From: Dichetophora obliterata
Taxonomy: Eukaryota > Arthropoda > Insecta > Diptera > Sciomyzidae
Assembly (NCBI GenBank): GCA_963920525.1
Contig: OY986438.1
Span: forward strand, 187,222,388-187,286,387
Direction: 5' to 3'
Length of the DNA: 64,000 bases
Of this stretch, positions 11,201 through 22,560 are shown in pieces (within the stretch, counting starts at the first letter, position 1; each line of letters opens with the position of its first letter). Under the pieces are notes generated by a model. The model had not been told where the DNA came from. It did not search any database and saw only the letters and a list, made by a program, of their open reading frames with translations. The position numbers and the translations under genes are program-made.

Positions 11201-11261
11201 ATTTTTTTTATTACAAAATATCTCAAGACTATGCTTAAATGATGCTATGATTTGTTATACC

Positions 11262-12605
11262 CCACGCGTACTACGTAAAGAATATATTAACTCTGTCACT
11301 CCTTTTGCAACGTTGATAAGGAAGCGTGTCAGGTATAGAAAAGTATATATTTTTTTGATCAGCATCACCTCCTGAGTCAATTTCCTTCTGTCTTTCTGTC
11401 TATCGGCATGTATATGAAATTTGGCTTATATATTGGCGTATTAAAGAAAAACGAAGATCAAGTTCGAGAATGAACAAAATCGGATGAAACCATGCCTACC
11501 TCCCATACAAAGTGACTTTAACAAAATGGTAAAATATCTTTAAACACCACAACAACTTATGTAATGACTTCATATTTTGCACATAAGCTTTGTTCTCCAA
11601 TATTCACAATATATTTTAAATTTGTCAAAATAGTTTAAAAACCACGCTTACCTCCCATAAAAAGTTACTACTATATAAGAAAACGGTTAAATCTCTAACA
11701 ATTGTACAAAAATTAATTAAATGAATTATAAGTATGCACATATGCTAAGAATATTAAAATTCACTTTGAGTTTGAAATTTGGCAAAATCGTATAAAAAAA
11801 TACAAAGTGACATCATCAAATTAGCATATCTTTTATAAATTCCACAAAAATATGGGTATTAATAGCATATTTAACACATAAGCTTCCATATCTTAAACGT
11901 GTTCTGCATTTGAATTTTGGCAAAATTGGATGAACCCACGCCCTCCTCTATACGAAGTGACGTCATCAAACTTGCTAAACATGCCTAGCTTTTATAAATT
12001 CCACAAAAATGTGGGTATTAAGAGCATATTTAACTGCATTTGAATTTTGGCAAAATTGGATGAACCCACACCCCTTCTCTATACGAAGTGACGTCATCAA
12101 ACTTTCAAAACATGCCTAACTTTTATAAATTCCACAAAAATATGGGTATTAACAGCATATTTAACACATAATCTTCCATATTTTGAACATGTTCTGCATT
12201 TGAATTTTGGCAAAATGGGATGAACCCCACGCCCCTTCTCTATACGAAGTGACGTCATCAAACTTTCAAAACATGCCTAACTTTTATAAATTCCACAAAA
12301 ATATGGGTATTAACAGCATATTTAACACGTAATCTTCCATATCTTAAACGTGTTCTGCATTTGAATTTTGGCAAAATTGGATGAACCCCACGCCCCTTCT
12401 CTATACTAAGTGACGTCATCAAACTTTCAAAACATGCCAAACTTTTATAAGTTCCACAAAAATGTGGGTATTAACAGCATATTTAACACATAATCTTCCA
12501 TATTTTGAACATGTTCTGCATTTGAATTTTGGCAAAATTGGATGAACCCCACGCCCTATTTCTATACGAAGTGACGTCATCAAACTTTTAAAACATGCAT
12601 AACTT
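11262..12605 (+). repeat. Helitron-like dispersed repeat with ~161-bp tandem units
   Basis: It begins with TATACCCCACGCGTAC and GATCAGCATCACCTCCTGAG followed by TTCTGTCTTTCTGTC. This leader is found again at 45650-45735. From about 11800 a ~161-bp unit repeats about five times (TTTTATAAATTCCAC starts at 11831, 11990, 12121, 12282 and 12443). Each unit carries TTTGAATTTTGGCAAAATTGG and, in most, GTGACGTCATCAAA. Tandem internal units and a microsatellite-like lead are typical of small Helitron-like elements of flies. No Rep/helicase frame is present. Confidence 0.65.
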
Positions 12606-14860
12606 AGTCGAAGTTCAACCCAGTCGAAGATAATTCCTTACTAATTTTTGTTTTTTATTTTCAATGTATTCGGCTAAGGATTGTGTTTGGGATAGGCTCC
12701 ATATTTTATATCTACTTACTATAGACAATACCTTATTTTACCTAGAATTTAAAAAAAAATTCTTTTGAAATTTTCGATAAAAATTCCTCTAGTATCATAC
12801 ACATTTCGAAAAATTGATTTATTTTGGGCTTAGTCCAATTTTTTTGCTTACTAAAGTAGTTAGTGCTATCAATTTGATGAAAAGATGTATTTAGTTAAGA
12901 AATAAAGTTTTTCAAATTGTCGTAAACTATTTTATCTTTTTTAATGTGTATTTTTTAATTTAAAATTACATTTTTAAATTATATTTAAAATACCTTAATG
13001 ATTCTTTCAAATTTTTTATTTCTTTACTGTTTAAATCGAAAAATATATTTATTTTAGATAATAACTTTTTAAAATTTTCAATAAAGCATGTTTTTTTAGT
13101 TTAAATGATATTTTTTTAATAATGTTGAACTTTCTGTTGAATGTTGAACTTTTCTAACAATAATGTTGAATCGAAAATCCTTAAGTGTTAATTATAAAAT
13201 ATATATGTATGTCGTTAATAACCGTTTATGGTCCATTCTTATTATTGGTATAAAAAATTTAATGGATTTGTCATTTAGGTAAATTCGGTTTTAATGTCAG
13301 GCTTTTAAAGTTCTCATCGTTGTTGGGTGGATGATAATGCAAAATTTTGATTAAAAATCTCAGGTTTTGTTTACAATTTAATCACAATAAATCAGTATTT
13401 AGAAATGCAAAATATACTTGTTCACCAAAGTTAAATTTACGAATAATCAGCCATAAATCCATTGTTTAAAAGTTACATTAGAAATGCATATTTTACAATC
13501 TCAATGCAACTAGCAGAAACATAACATAGTTTTATTTAACAGCTACTGTTAGTAACATTCTTACATCAAAAATAAGAAAAGAAACATGTGCGAAACAATG
13601 TATAACAATCTATCTTGATCTTTTATTTAAAAAAAAAATTTAATCGAAAGTACTTGTGCTCATAAAGAAAGGTGTTGCTGGTGTTGCAAAAAGAAGCAAA
13701 AAATTTTGAAATATTTTCAACAGTTGAGTGATTTTTTCAAACATTTTTCCGTGCAAAAACAGCTCAACTCAGTAATAAGTGAAATTTTGCTAAAATAACT
13801 GTGGTAATAATTTTTTTTTAAGAAATTTGTTCGCGCCTGAGCTGCTACGAAAAGTAAAAAAAAAACAAACTTAAATCAAATAAGTTTTCTGCTTGTATGT
13901 ACAAACACGAACACACATACACACACACGCACATCGAAACGAATGGGTTATGCGTTTGCAATACGCAACATTCATGCGTAAGTAAAAATAAAAATTATAG
14001 TAAAATAAAAGAAATAATTTTTTAAGTTATTATAAGTTTAAGCTTAAGTGTTAACTGTTGTCATAAAAATATATATACCTATGTATCTTTAACGCTCCTT
14101 AACAACAGACGCAAATTTAGAAAGTTGCCAATACTAAAAAAAAAAACAAAATAAAAAATATTTGCTTGACTTTCATTGAAAGGGTCGATCGGCCTATAGA
14201 TTTTGTTGTGCTTGTTTTTGCTGTGCTTCCTCTTGTGTAGGCGGCTGGGCACACGCCCTTTTTTGTTGACGTCTTTGTAAATCACCAAGTGGTTGTTTTC
14301 TTGTAGCCAAAATCAGTATTGGCGAAGCTTTAAAATAAGGTCGCTTGGAGTTGTATTGCTGTTTATATTTTTTTGCTGTTTTATTGCTGGAGTTTTATGG
14401 TTTTTGTAGCTGTTGTTGTTGTTGTATCTGTTTGTTGTTGCTGTAATGGTTTTTTGTCATATGTGATATCACTTTTCGTTTTTGCCGATTTTTCTGTCTA
14501 AGCTTAACTTAAAATTAGGTCAAATTGGCGTGCTGGTTTTTTTTTTGTATTTTCGTCATGACGCCAAAAACTGGTTTTAGTCATGTGTGCATTTTTGTTG
14601 TTAACCGTATTTCTTGACTAAAGTTTGCTGTAATTGCTTAAAGCGTGGTTTTAATTATTGTTTTATTTCATAAAACTCTGAATGAATATGAGTTTTATAT
14701 TTCGATATATGACAGTCGTTAAAGTTACAAAACTTCATTTTTTTTTTTGAAAACCGGAAAACTTTTGTGTGACAATAAAAATTGAGACTAACAAAACTTT
14801 GTTTTATAAAATATCTTTGAGAAATAGAAAATATGTATTTGAGACAATCTTGTTTAAAAT
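12606..14860. other. No gene recognised; CA-rich and CAA/GTT tracts
   Basis: AT-rich DNA. A CACACATACACACACACGC tract lies at about 13912-13932, followed at 13979 by a GTAAGT that resembles a splice donor. On the minus strand at about 14400-14450 there are CAACAACAACAA runs, and 14190-14330 gives a short Gln-rich frame (QQKQAQQN). These are features of fly introns or leaders, but no exon can be defended. Confidence 0.35.
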
Positions 14861-14865
14861 AACTC

Positions 14866-14960
14866 ACCGGGAAAAAAGAATCAATTGTGTATAAAAAAAG
14901 AATCAATTCACTTTTCCAAATATTGATTCTAGAATTGATTATTTTTAACATAGTGATGTC
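14866..14960. repeat. Possible remnant of a CAC-terminus MITE
   Basis: CACCGGGAAAAAAGAATCAA at about 14866 resembles the CACGGAGAAAA ends at 45336, 50770 and (reverse) 51475. It is followed by repeated GAATCAATT/AATTGATTC words. No matching right terminus was found, so this is only a candidate fragment. Confidence 0.3.
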
Positions 14961-16190
14961 CTACAAAAAGTAGTACATTCTTTTCTGCCTTCCACTTGAA
15001 TCACTGCTGAAATCGATTCTATTATTCGCTTATAGCATGGATACTTTTAAATGAAAAAAAGTATGCATTTTTCGAATATGAGAAAAGAATGAATCGCTAA
15101 GAAGCCCTTTTGGAATAGATATACATGAATGAATTCCATAATTCTGCCATAATAATGTTTGAATGGCAGAATTGAAAATCTTTTATTCTTTTTAAATAAT
15201 TAATAAAAAATTACATTAGAATAATTCAAATTAATACAGATAATTATTAGGTTATTAGAAAAAATAAATAATATTAAGATAGACGACCAAACAATTATAA
15301 TAACACCACATTTAATGCAAAAATATTGATGTTTATGATGTAGGCTGTTCCTTCCGTTTTGCTTCAAATTTCCTTATAGTATATAGATCTTGACTTGCGT
15401 ATAGCTTCCTTGATATCTTTTTGGGACTGTTCCTGGTTGTACCCTTCCGTGCAAAGGTACTCTGCATTTAAAAAAAAACATTGAAAAATGATTGAAACAA
15501 GTAAAGAGCGATGGTTTTTCATAACTTACCAAGCAATTTATTATTAAAATGTTCGGGTACATACATAGCTACATAGCTACATATTATGAAATACAATTAT
15601 CTTTCATCTCACTATTTATACTATAGACAGCTAAATAATATGATTTTATAAACAAGCAAATTAAATGAACTGCACAAACAATAACAGAAAAAACAACAAC
15701 AACATAGCTATTTAACAAGCTGTATTTTGCATTGTTTAACTACCTGCACGATTTAACCTTCGTTTCTACTTCACTTAAATTTAATCTTTCCAGCTCCACA
15801 CTTCACTTGATTACCTTCCGACCTGTTAAAATAGTCACAGAAATAAAAAAAAAACACAAAAACTAGCTAGACTTTGTTTACTAGCCAAAACTATAAAATC
15901 TACAAATAAACAATAATTATTTTGTTTTTAAATGGACTAACACTGAAAACCTGTTTGGCAAGAAAATAAAGTCTCTACAAGCTCAAAATGAAAATATATA
16001 TGTATATGAACAATCCAAATACAAAACACTAAAAAAACTTAACCGGCCACCAGCAACCGGCGAAAACATGTCTTAAAAAAGCGCAGAATTTATATTAAAA
16101 GCAATATTCGAGAATATGAATTCTTAAAACTGTTTGGAGAAAAGTAAATAGAATAAAATTTAATAACTTTCTTAGTATTACTCAACATAA
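14961..16190. other. No gene recognised
   Basis: AT-rich, short frames only. Nothing recognisable apart from small direct repeats (CATAGCTACATAGCTACAT near 15563). Confidence 0.4.
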
Positions 16191-16191
16191 T

Positions 16192-17160
16192 CCTGCAAAC
16201 ATTTTCAATCGCCTCAGAGCCGCCAGCGAATCGCTTGGAAGATGATACAATCGCCGGTGAGCTCATTTGGGAGTCATCCGGGTATCGCCGACTGTAAGCA
16301 GCTGTGGCCATAAAAGCGATTCGCCGGTGAAATTCGCAACCGAATCGCCTAAAGGGTGCGTAAGCGATTCGCTGGGAAGAGTCGCTAACGAATCGCCGAG
16401 AGGAGTCTTAAGCGATTCGCCGGGAAGATTCGCGAACGAATCGCAGAGGGGTTCCTAAGCAATTCGCTGGGAAGACTCTCAAACGAATCGCGAAAAAAAG
16501 TTCTTAGCGATTCGCTTGAAGAGTCGCACACGAATCGGCAAAATCAGTCTTACTGCATGTTTATGTAAAACGAAACTAAGGCTGAAAGTGTTGCGAAACA
16601 CGGTAAGCAATTCAGTTTTCCATATCAAAAGATATTGTTATGCGTTTCTTTCATAACGTTCAACCTTCGTTTCGTTTTATATAAACATGAAATAAAGCAA
16701 TTCGCCGAAAAGAGTTGCAATGAATCGCTTTTAGCGTTGTTCCTCAGTGATTTGTTGCAAAGCGTCTTAAGTGAACGTTACAAGTTGTTTTATAGTGAAT
16801 ATCCTTTGTCAAATCGGTCAACAAAAAGTTCTACCACCGCAACTCGTGCTGAAATGAATATTTTCAGTTTTCGTACGGCAATTTAACACAAAAAATATTT
16901 TTTTTTAAATTTTTTCGATGATTATTTTTAGGGAAGAAGTATATAGAATAGCCTGCTTTTTGAGATTTTTGAAATTTTGTAAAAGTCATCTTTCAACGAT
17001 CACCGGAATGAGCGAAGGAAGATTTTGAAGATTTTTCATGAATCGTGCATTCATCGCTTGGGCGATCGAAAAGCGATCCATCTTCCAAAGAACCCTAAAG
17101 TGAATCGCAAGTGCTTTGCAAATTACCTTCTCTTGCAATCGTCTTTCAAATGTTTGCAGG
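16192..17160. repeat. GATTCGC-rich repeat element, copy 1 (complete-looking)
   Basis: It is bounded by CCTGCAAACATTTTCAA at 16192 and the inverted CAAATGTTTGCAGG ending at 17160, a plausible TIR pair. The interior at 16255-16540 is a minisatellite of ~43-bp units alternating AGCGATTCGC and CGAATCGC, so each unit is itself near-palindromic. The repeated Ser-Asp-Ser/Asn-Glu-Ser pattern of the 63-codon frame at 16267 is a by-product. A second minisatellite of CTTGGGCGATCGAAAAGCGA words lies near 17050. No matching target duplication was found. Confidence 0.65.
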
Positions 17161-17182
17161 GTAGGTTTCGCCCTTATACGAG

Positions 17183-17770
17183 CCCTGCAAATATTTTCAA
17201 ACGCCTGGAGCCGCCAGCGAATCTCGCTTATAAGATGAAATAATCGCCGGCGAGCTCATTTGGGAGTCATCAGGGTATCACCGTCTGTAAGCAGCTGAGG
17301 CTATAAAAGCGATTTGCCGAGAAGATTCGTTCTTTGCCGAAGAGATTTTGTAAGCGATTCGCTGGAAGAGTCGCTAACGAATCGCCGAGAGGGGTTTTAA
17401 GCGATTCGCTGGGAAGAGTTTCAAACGAATCGCCAAAAGAAGTCCTAGCGATTCGTGTGAAGATTTAAACACGAATTAAGCGATTCGCAGATAAAAGTGG
17501 CAAACGAATTGCTCTTAGCGATTTATTGCGAATAATTTTTTTTTAACGTTACAAGATGTTTTATAGAGGACATTTTTTGTCAAATCGGTCAACAAAAAAA
17601 ATCGGCCACCGAAAATCGTGCTGACTGTATATTTTCAGTTTCTGTACTGCGATTCAATACAGAAAATAATTTTTTGAAATTTTTCGATGATTATCTCTAG
17701 AGGAGAAGTGTGTTGAATAGCCTGCTTCATAAAATTTGCCCTACATTTTGCAAAAAAAAAAAAAAAAAAA
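17183..17770. repeat. GATTCGC-rich repeat element, copy 2 (left part)
   Basis: It starts CCCTGCAAATATTTTCAAACGCC only 22 bp after copy 1 ends, and follows copy 1 in order (CCGCCAGCGAATC, GAGCTCATTTGGGAGTCATC, GATTCGC minisatellite, GAATAGCCTGCTT). It stops at an A-run at 17751-17774. The right half is missing. Confidence 0.65.
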
Positions 17771-17774
17771 AAAT

Positions 17775-20530
17775 TAAAAGAAAACATTTAAAAATATTTC
17801 TAGTAGAAATAACAAACAATTTCTTTAGTTTAAGTTGAATGATTTTTTACGGGCTTTCTATTTCTGAAATCAAAATGGTACCTAAAAATGGTAGAAACTG
17901 AGGTCCAGTGGGTCAGTACTATAAGTGTCAACTGAGGTCAATGAGTCCTAGTAAGAAAAAATAGGTCTCCCTGAGACAAAAACATAGACATATCATTCTT
18001 TAAGATCGGACGGTAAATACCGAAGCTATAAAGAAATATGTCGATGCGCGACCCCTACGTTCGGTCAAAATAAAAGAAATTTTCGGAACTTTCAATAATG
18101 CTTTAGATTAGCTGGTGTGCGGCGAAATTTTTTTTTTCGATACGGTCTAATGTACATACCTTCTTTCTTCACACAACTGCATTAAAAAAGTTCAAATAGA
18201 AAGGTAACAATAAAGCTTTTCAATTTCCGATTTCAAAACTTTGACCCGCAAAACTTCAAGGTCAAGTCAAGGTTTTGAAAAAAAAAAACTTTAAATATAG
18301 TCACAATGTACTTGTATACTTTTAAAATTTTATCATTAAGTATGCTGTGCTTGAGATAATAGATTAACAGCTCAATCGACATTATTTTTTACTTGCGCTC
18401 AAGTTATTTAGCCCCTTAATTAAATTTTCCTTAAAATTTGTTTAAAATATGTATTGTGTCTGTTTAAAAGTTTTGTTATGATCTCTTATACGTTTTGTTC
18501 TAACACGGTGTTGCAAAAAATTCAAACTGACAACATTTTCTACATTTGTTTTTCATCGTTGATCTACAATTTTATCGGTATTTAAACACTATTCTGTCTA
18601 TGTCCATTCAAACGAGGTGTGTTTGAGAAAAACTTCGGAATAACTTCCACTACTTGCCCATTTTTTTGTGTTTTTTTGCCGATATCTCTGATTTAATTAA
18701 ATGAAAACAGCTGCAGTATTGTAGTTATTGCCGCTATTTTTATTAAAATTATATAATTTTTTTTTTGGTTTTTGCTTATGTCATTTTATATAACATTGTC
18801 TTATAGCCGTATGTGACTTTATATCCAGGTTTTTGCTGTTTTTGTTGTTGTTGTTGTTGTTGGTGCTATTGTGACTGTGCATTTGAGCTTCTAAAAAACA
18901 AGCTTTGCCCAAGCACCGTTATTGACCCTATCATGTTTATTATTTGTTAGCTATTGCTTGTGCTGCGGTTGTTGCTGTTGGAGTTATTATTTGTTGTTGT
19001 TGTTGTTGTTATAACTGGGTGTTGGGCGCCCACAACGGTTCAGTGACATTCAACATGCTTCAACATCAACGATATGTAGTTGAATCATTTCGAGCAGAAA
19101 ATCCGAACCGGTTCTCTTTTATTCTCTGGCGGATGTGTTCTTGTGCTTGTTGCTTTACTTTTATATATGTAGTATGTATATATTTTATTTCTAGTTGCGG
19201 TCTGTCAATTTATCATAATTTTGTTAGTTTTTTTTTGTTATAAGTGGTGTCACTTAGTTATTGTTTATACGGCAATTCATGGCTTAAATTTAATTTTTAC
19301 CAAACCCATGCAAAAATTCAAGTTTTGATACCAAAATAATTACACACTTCGATCAACGAATTCTTGTAGAGGAGATAAAAATAAACATTTGTGTGCATCA
19401 GCGTTTTAAAACTTTACGTCTGACTAATTATATTTACTGACTTAGTAAAGATTTTATTTTTTACTCTACATTAAGCTATTTTCAAACATAAGAAGTAAGA
19501 ATCTGTTAAATACATATATGCCTTTGACATTATTGTGTTGTGTTTACAAACCTGTAGTGGAATTGAATGAGAAATATTTTTTTAAAGAATTTTTACCCTC
19601 TAGCGCCCCTTTTTATGGGTCTTTTTGAGTCTTTTTAAAGCTTTTTTGAAAATTCGCCCTTTCACGTATTCGTACTGGGCTAAGAAATTCTTTGAAAATC
19701 TTCCTTGTAAAATTTCACTATAACTCTCTTTGAACAAGACTTGTCCACAGCGTATATCTATGAAGAAAAATGGTAAATTTAATTTTAAAACTCCCAAATA
19801 AATATGCAATGAAAATTCCTTCCGAAAATTTGAAGTGAACATATCTGCAGCTGATAAACTTTTTATATGAAGTAAATAAAACTAACTGTTTTTATTTATA
19901 GAACAATACGCCTTAGACAAATCTTATCCAAAGAGACTTCTATTTAAAATTTTTCTCGGATTCAATTTCATAGAATATTTTAAATCTCTAAGACTATTAT
20001 CTAGGTTACGTTACTGTTTGAAATCTAATTTCGAAAAGGACCAAAAAGACGCATAAAAAATGGGTAAAACTTATTTCATACAATTTAACTATAGGTCTGA
20101 GCAGTGAACCACTAAGTCAGAGGTAAATAGCTAATATAAAATAGCTAATTTTAAAATGGAATTGCCATAAAGTGGTTTTTTGCCTGGAAATTCCATTTTC
20201 ATATGAATAAAAACAAACCCTCTCTCTCACACTGAAAATTTATTTTTAAATATATTGAAAGATTAAAAAAATCTAGCGCAAGTGACAGCGTTTGTTTTAC
20301 AAAATAAGGCCATAAGTGTCGTATGTAGCTTTTAATATTTTTGAGTAAGTTAAGTATAAAGTTTGATTGTTTATAGCAGACCCATTTTCTTCAAATTTAT
20401 ACACGATACGTATGTTGGATTTGACTATTCACATAGGAATCTTTAGGGAGATATGAGCATTTTAACTCAGTTGTATTTTTGACGGCCTCCATATAAATTT
20501 TCTTTACTCAGATCTTAATTCTTGCTTTAA
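17775..20530. other. No gene recognised; GTT-triplet tracts
   Basis: GTTGTTGTTGTTGTT runs lie at about 18844-18860 and 18991-19008, with a mixed-composition stretch between 18830 and 19150 that could be a minus-strand leader (CAA-rich). A GGGCGCCCAACA on the minus strand near 19030 resembles a tRNA-Lys primer-binding motif, but no LTRs flank it. The remainder is AT-rich with no recognised feature. Confidence 0.35.
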
Positions 20531-20539
20531 TCTTGTTTT

Positions 20540-21000
20540 AATTGCGTGCTTTAATTGTAGCTTCCCAGCTGTTCTTGTACACTTCCTGGAATAAAAGACT
20601 CCAGAAATCTTCGATCGGTCTTGCCTTCGGAATGTTTGGTGGATTTGTGGGCTTTGGTACAAAACTAATTTGTCTGCCCTTCAGCCAGTCTTGGGTCTTA
20701 TAAGCATAATGACTGCTGGCTGCATAACGGTCCGGCCAAAATATTATGTTGTCACAAGCATGATTCCTTTTAATAAATTTAACAACTTTTGTAAGGCAGT
20801 GATTAATGTACTTGGCAGATTTTATGGCCGGAGCTTTTGAATCTTGTATGTTAAGTTGTGACGCTCCTTTTATAGATATAGCTGCTTAAACTATAATATT
20901 TGGCTTAAATTGACCTTTTGCAGCAAACCTAATATTGTCAAGAGTATTTTGAATTCTGTCTGAAGGACAACACCAAAAAACATTACTTTTTAATCCAAGG
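20540..21000 (-). pseudogene. DD37E-type mariner-family transposase, C-terminal part
   Basis: The minus-strand translation carries the core of an IS630-Tc1-mariner transposase: NIIFWPDRYAASSHYAYKTQ with the second catalytic Asp, then ISFVPKPTNPPNIPKARPIE. The NPPN..P..RPIE.FW signature is typical of the rosa/mosquito D37E-type branch. I count 39 residues between the Asp and the Glu here. Upstream is FWCCPSDRIQNTLDNIRFAAKG, with a stop codon near 20887. The first-Asp segment lies 0.9 kb away at 21870-22060 on the same strand, so the gene has been split. Confidence 0.8.
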
Positions 21001-21100
21001 AAAAGTTTAAAATTTTTCAATCCAAAAAAAAAAGATTAGTTTTCAATCCGAAAAAAGTTAAAAAAGTTAAATATAAATATTAACTTAAAATAAAAAACTT

Positions 21101-21294
21101 TTCTGACCAGTTCATCATTTGAACACACGTCCTTTGTTGTGCTGGTCCAACACCTACTCCACTCGTACATTTCATTTGTTAAGAAAGTTACGCTTATTTT
21201 GCATCATAACGAATGCAAGTAAGCTTGCAATAAGTAAGCAAGCGAACAGAAACGCAGGTTCGAGATCCAGCTAAATTAAAGTAAAATAAAAAAA
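21101..21294. mobile_element. SINE-like repeat, copy A
   Basis: It shares with copy B (21682-21850) the start TTCTGACCAGTTC, the block GTGCTGGTCCAA and the end GAGATCCAGCTAAATTAAA with an A-rich tail. On the minus strand the start reads as an RNA polymerase III B box (TGTTCAAATGATG). On the plus strand the last 45 bp contain GGTTCGAGATCC, another B-box-like word. The polarity is therefore uncertain. Confidence 0.5.
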
Positions 21295-21671
21295 CTCGTT
21301 TCATTTCTATGGTGCATTTCGACAAACTATCGAACACCAATGAATATTGAAATAAATGAAGAAGCAACTAGAACAGATGGCAACCCTTGATAGAGTTGAT
21401 GGCGGTGATCTATAAATAGCCTACTGCTTTGAAATGTCATATGATTAGCAGCCATACAATTCATAAGAATGAATTCCAAAATCTGCACATTCATATGCTA
21501 ACGGTGAGTTGATCACAGCTTAATCACTCAAAGACTACTGAAGAGGAAAATGTAGCGATTTCCGAAACAGACTGTCTAGTCAGCTAAGTGATTGACTCTG
21601 TACAGAGTTGTTGTTGTTGTTGTTGCCTTCTTGAAAACTTACTTGATCTAAAGCTCACAATCTTAATTCAA
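21294..21671. mobile_element. Foldback element copy (relative of 43090-45177)
   Basis: ACTCGTTTCATTTCTATGG through GATCTATAAATAGCCTACTG and TGTCATATGATTA is shared with 43385-43520 and 43780-43795. GCTTAATCACTCAAAGACTA through ACAGAGTTGTTGTTGTTGTT is shared with the right end at 45020-45150. The left terminus is missing. It preserves the uninterrupted sequence at the point where the 43-kb copy carries a TTAA MITE. Confidence 0.75.
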
Positions 21672-21681
21672 ATAAAAAAAT

Positions 21682-21850
21682 GTTCTGACCAGTTCGTGAT
21701 TTGAACAAACGTCCTCTGATGTGCTGATCCAATACCTTATCCACTCGTCCAACTAAGTTGTTAACATAGTTTTGCTTATTTTGCATCATTACGAGTGCAA
21801 GTAAGTTCTTTTCAGGAACTTGGGTTTGAGACCCAGCTAAATTAAAATAA
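21682..21850 (-). mobile_element. SINE-like repeat, copy B, with tRNA-like head
   Basis: Read on the minus strand from about 21752, GGACGAGTGGATAAGG resembles a polymerase III A box and GTTTGTTCAAATCACG a B box, about 35 nt apart, as in a tRNA-derived SINE. The same arrangement occurs at 51093-51150. It ends at the plus-strand side in CCAGCTAAATTAAAATAA. Confidence 0.5.
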
Positions 21851-21869
21851 TGTTTGAATTAAAAAGTAG

Positions 21870-22080
21870 TACTTTTTGGACTAAAAATTCCTTTAAACCA
21901 AAGTTTGGATTAAAAAGTAGTCCAAAATTTTTGACCAACATTCAATTCTCCGTTATTCCATGCAAAGGAAAAATATTTTTCATCATCGAGAATTATTTCA
22001 GCATGGTTGGTCAAATATTTTCGACGAAGAATTCTTTTTTTAGAATTTCCTCAAGCTGCTTCTCACTGTATCTTCTTTTG
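21870..22080 (-). pseudogene. DD37E-type transposase, first-catalytic-Asp segment
   Basis: The minus-strand translation gives NHAEIILDDEKYFSFAWNNG, matching the first catalytic motif (DDE.YF) of the same rosa/D37E-like group as the fragment at 20540-21000. The two pieces are in the right order on the minus strand. They are separated by two SINE-like copies and a foldback element, so they are most simply one gene broken by insertions. The N-terminal DNA-binding part is not recognisable: upstream sequence is replaced by tandem repeats. Confidence 0.65.
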
Positions 22081-22084
22081 TGGT

Positions 22085-22560
22085 ATTGAACGCCACAAGT
22101 TCGCAAGTTTTGACGAACTGTCATACAGGCCAAATTTGCGATATCGAATAGCTTTTAATTACAGGTCGCACAGCCTCGGAATTCGGTATTCGACCACAAT
22201 TTATTATTATTATTTCACTGATAACATTTTATGGGCGTTTTGCAAGGGGTCGTGGCACCTCACACACCACCCACAGTTGCGGTTTCGAATAGCTTTGGAG
22301 TTATAGGTCGCACAGCCTCGCACAGTATTCGATCTCAATTTACACACGCAGTTTCACTGATAAGATTGTATGGCATTAGACAATGGGGCGTGGCACAACC
22401 CAAAATTGATAAATTCATTAGCTTTTGAGTTATTAAATGTAGCACAGCCTCGAAATTCAGTATTCAACCACAAATTTACAAATGCAGTTTCACTGATAAC
22501 ATTTTATGGGCATTTGGAAACGGGGGCGTGGCAGCAACGCTCCCGGTTTGAGCTAGTTAT
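22085..22560 (+). repeat. Three tandem units of ~135-145 bp
   Basis: Each unit contains ATAGCTTT, a GTCGCACAGCCTCG-like word, GTATTCGA, TTTCACTGATAACATT and GGGCGTGGCA. Units start at about 22145, 22288 and 22420. They resemble the internal units of Helitron-like elements. The overlapping frames at 22007-22699 are by-products. Confidence 0.65.

Noticed and set aside
11800..12605. Possible CRISPR-like array
   Set aside because: The units are ~161 bp, the similarity covers the whole unit without unique spacers, and the DNA is eukaryotic. It is a tandem repeat.
14079..14455. Gln-rich minus-strand frame as a host exon
   Set aside because: It derives from CAA-rich DNA and is interrupted by stops, with no convincing splice sites.
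16267..16458. 63-codon frame with repeated Ser/Asn-Glu-Ser blocks
   Set aside because: By-product of the ~43-bp GATTCGC minisatellite, with no start context or domain.
19020..19050. tRNA-Lys-type primer-binding motif suggesting an LTR retrotransposon
   Set aside because: Only a short imperfect match on the minus strand, with no pair of LTRs or gag/pol frame nearby.
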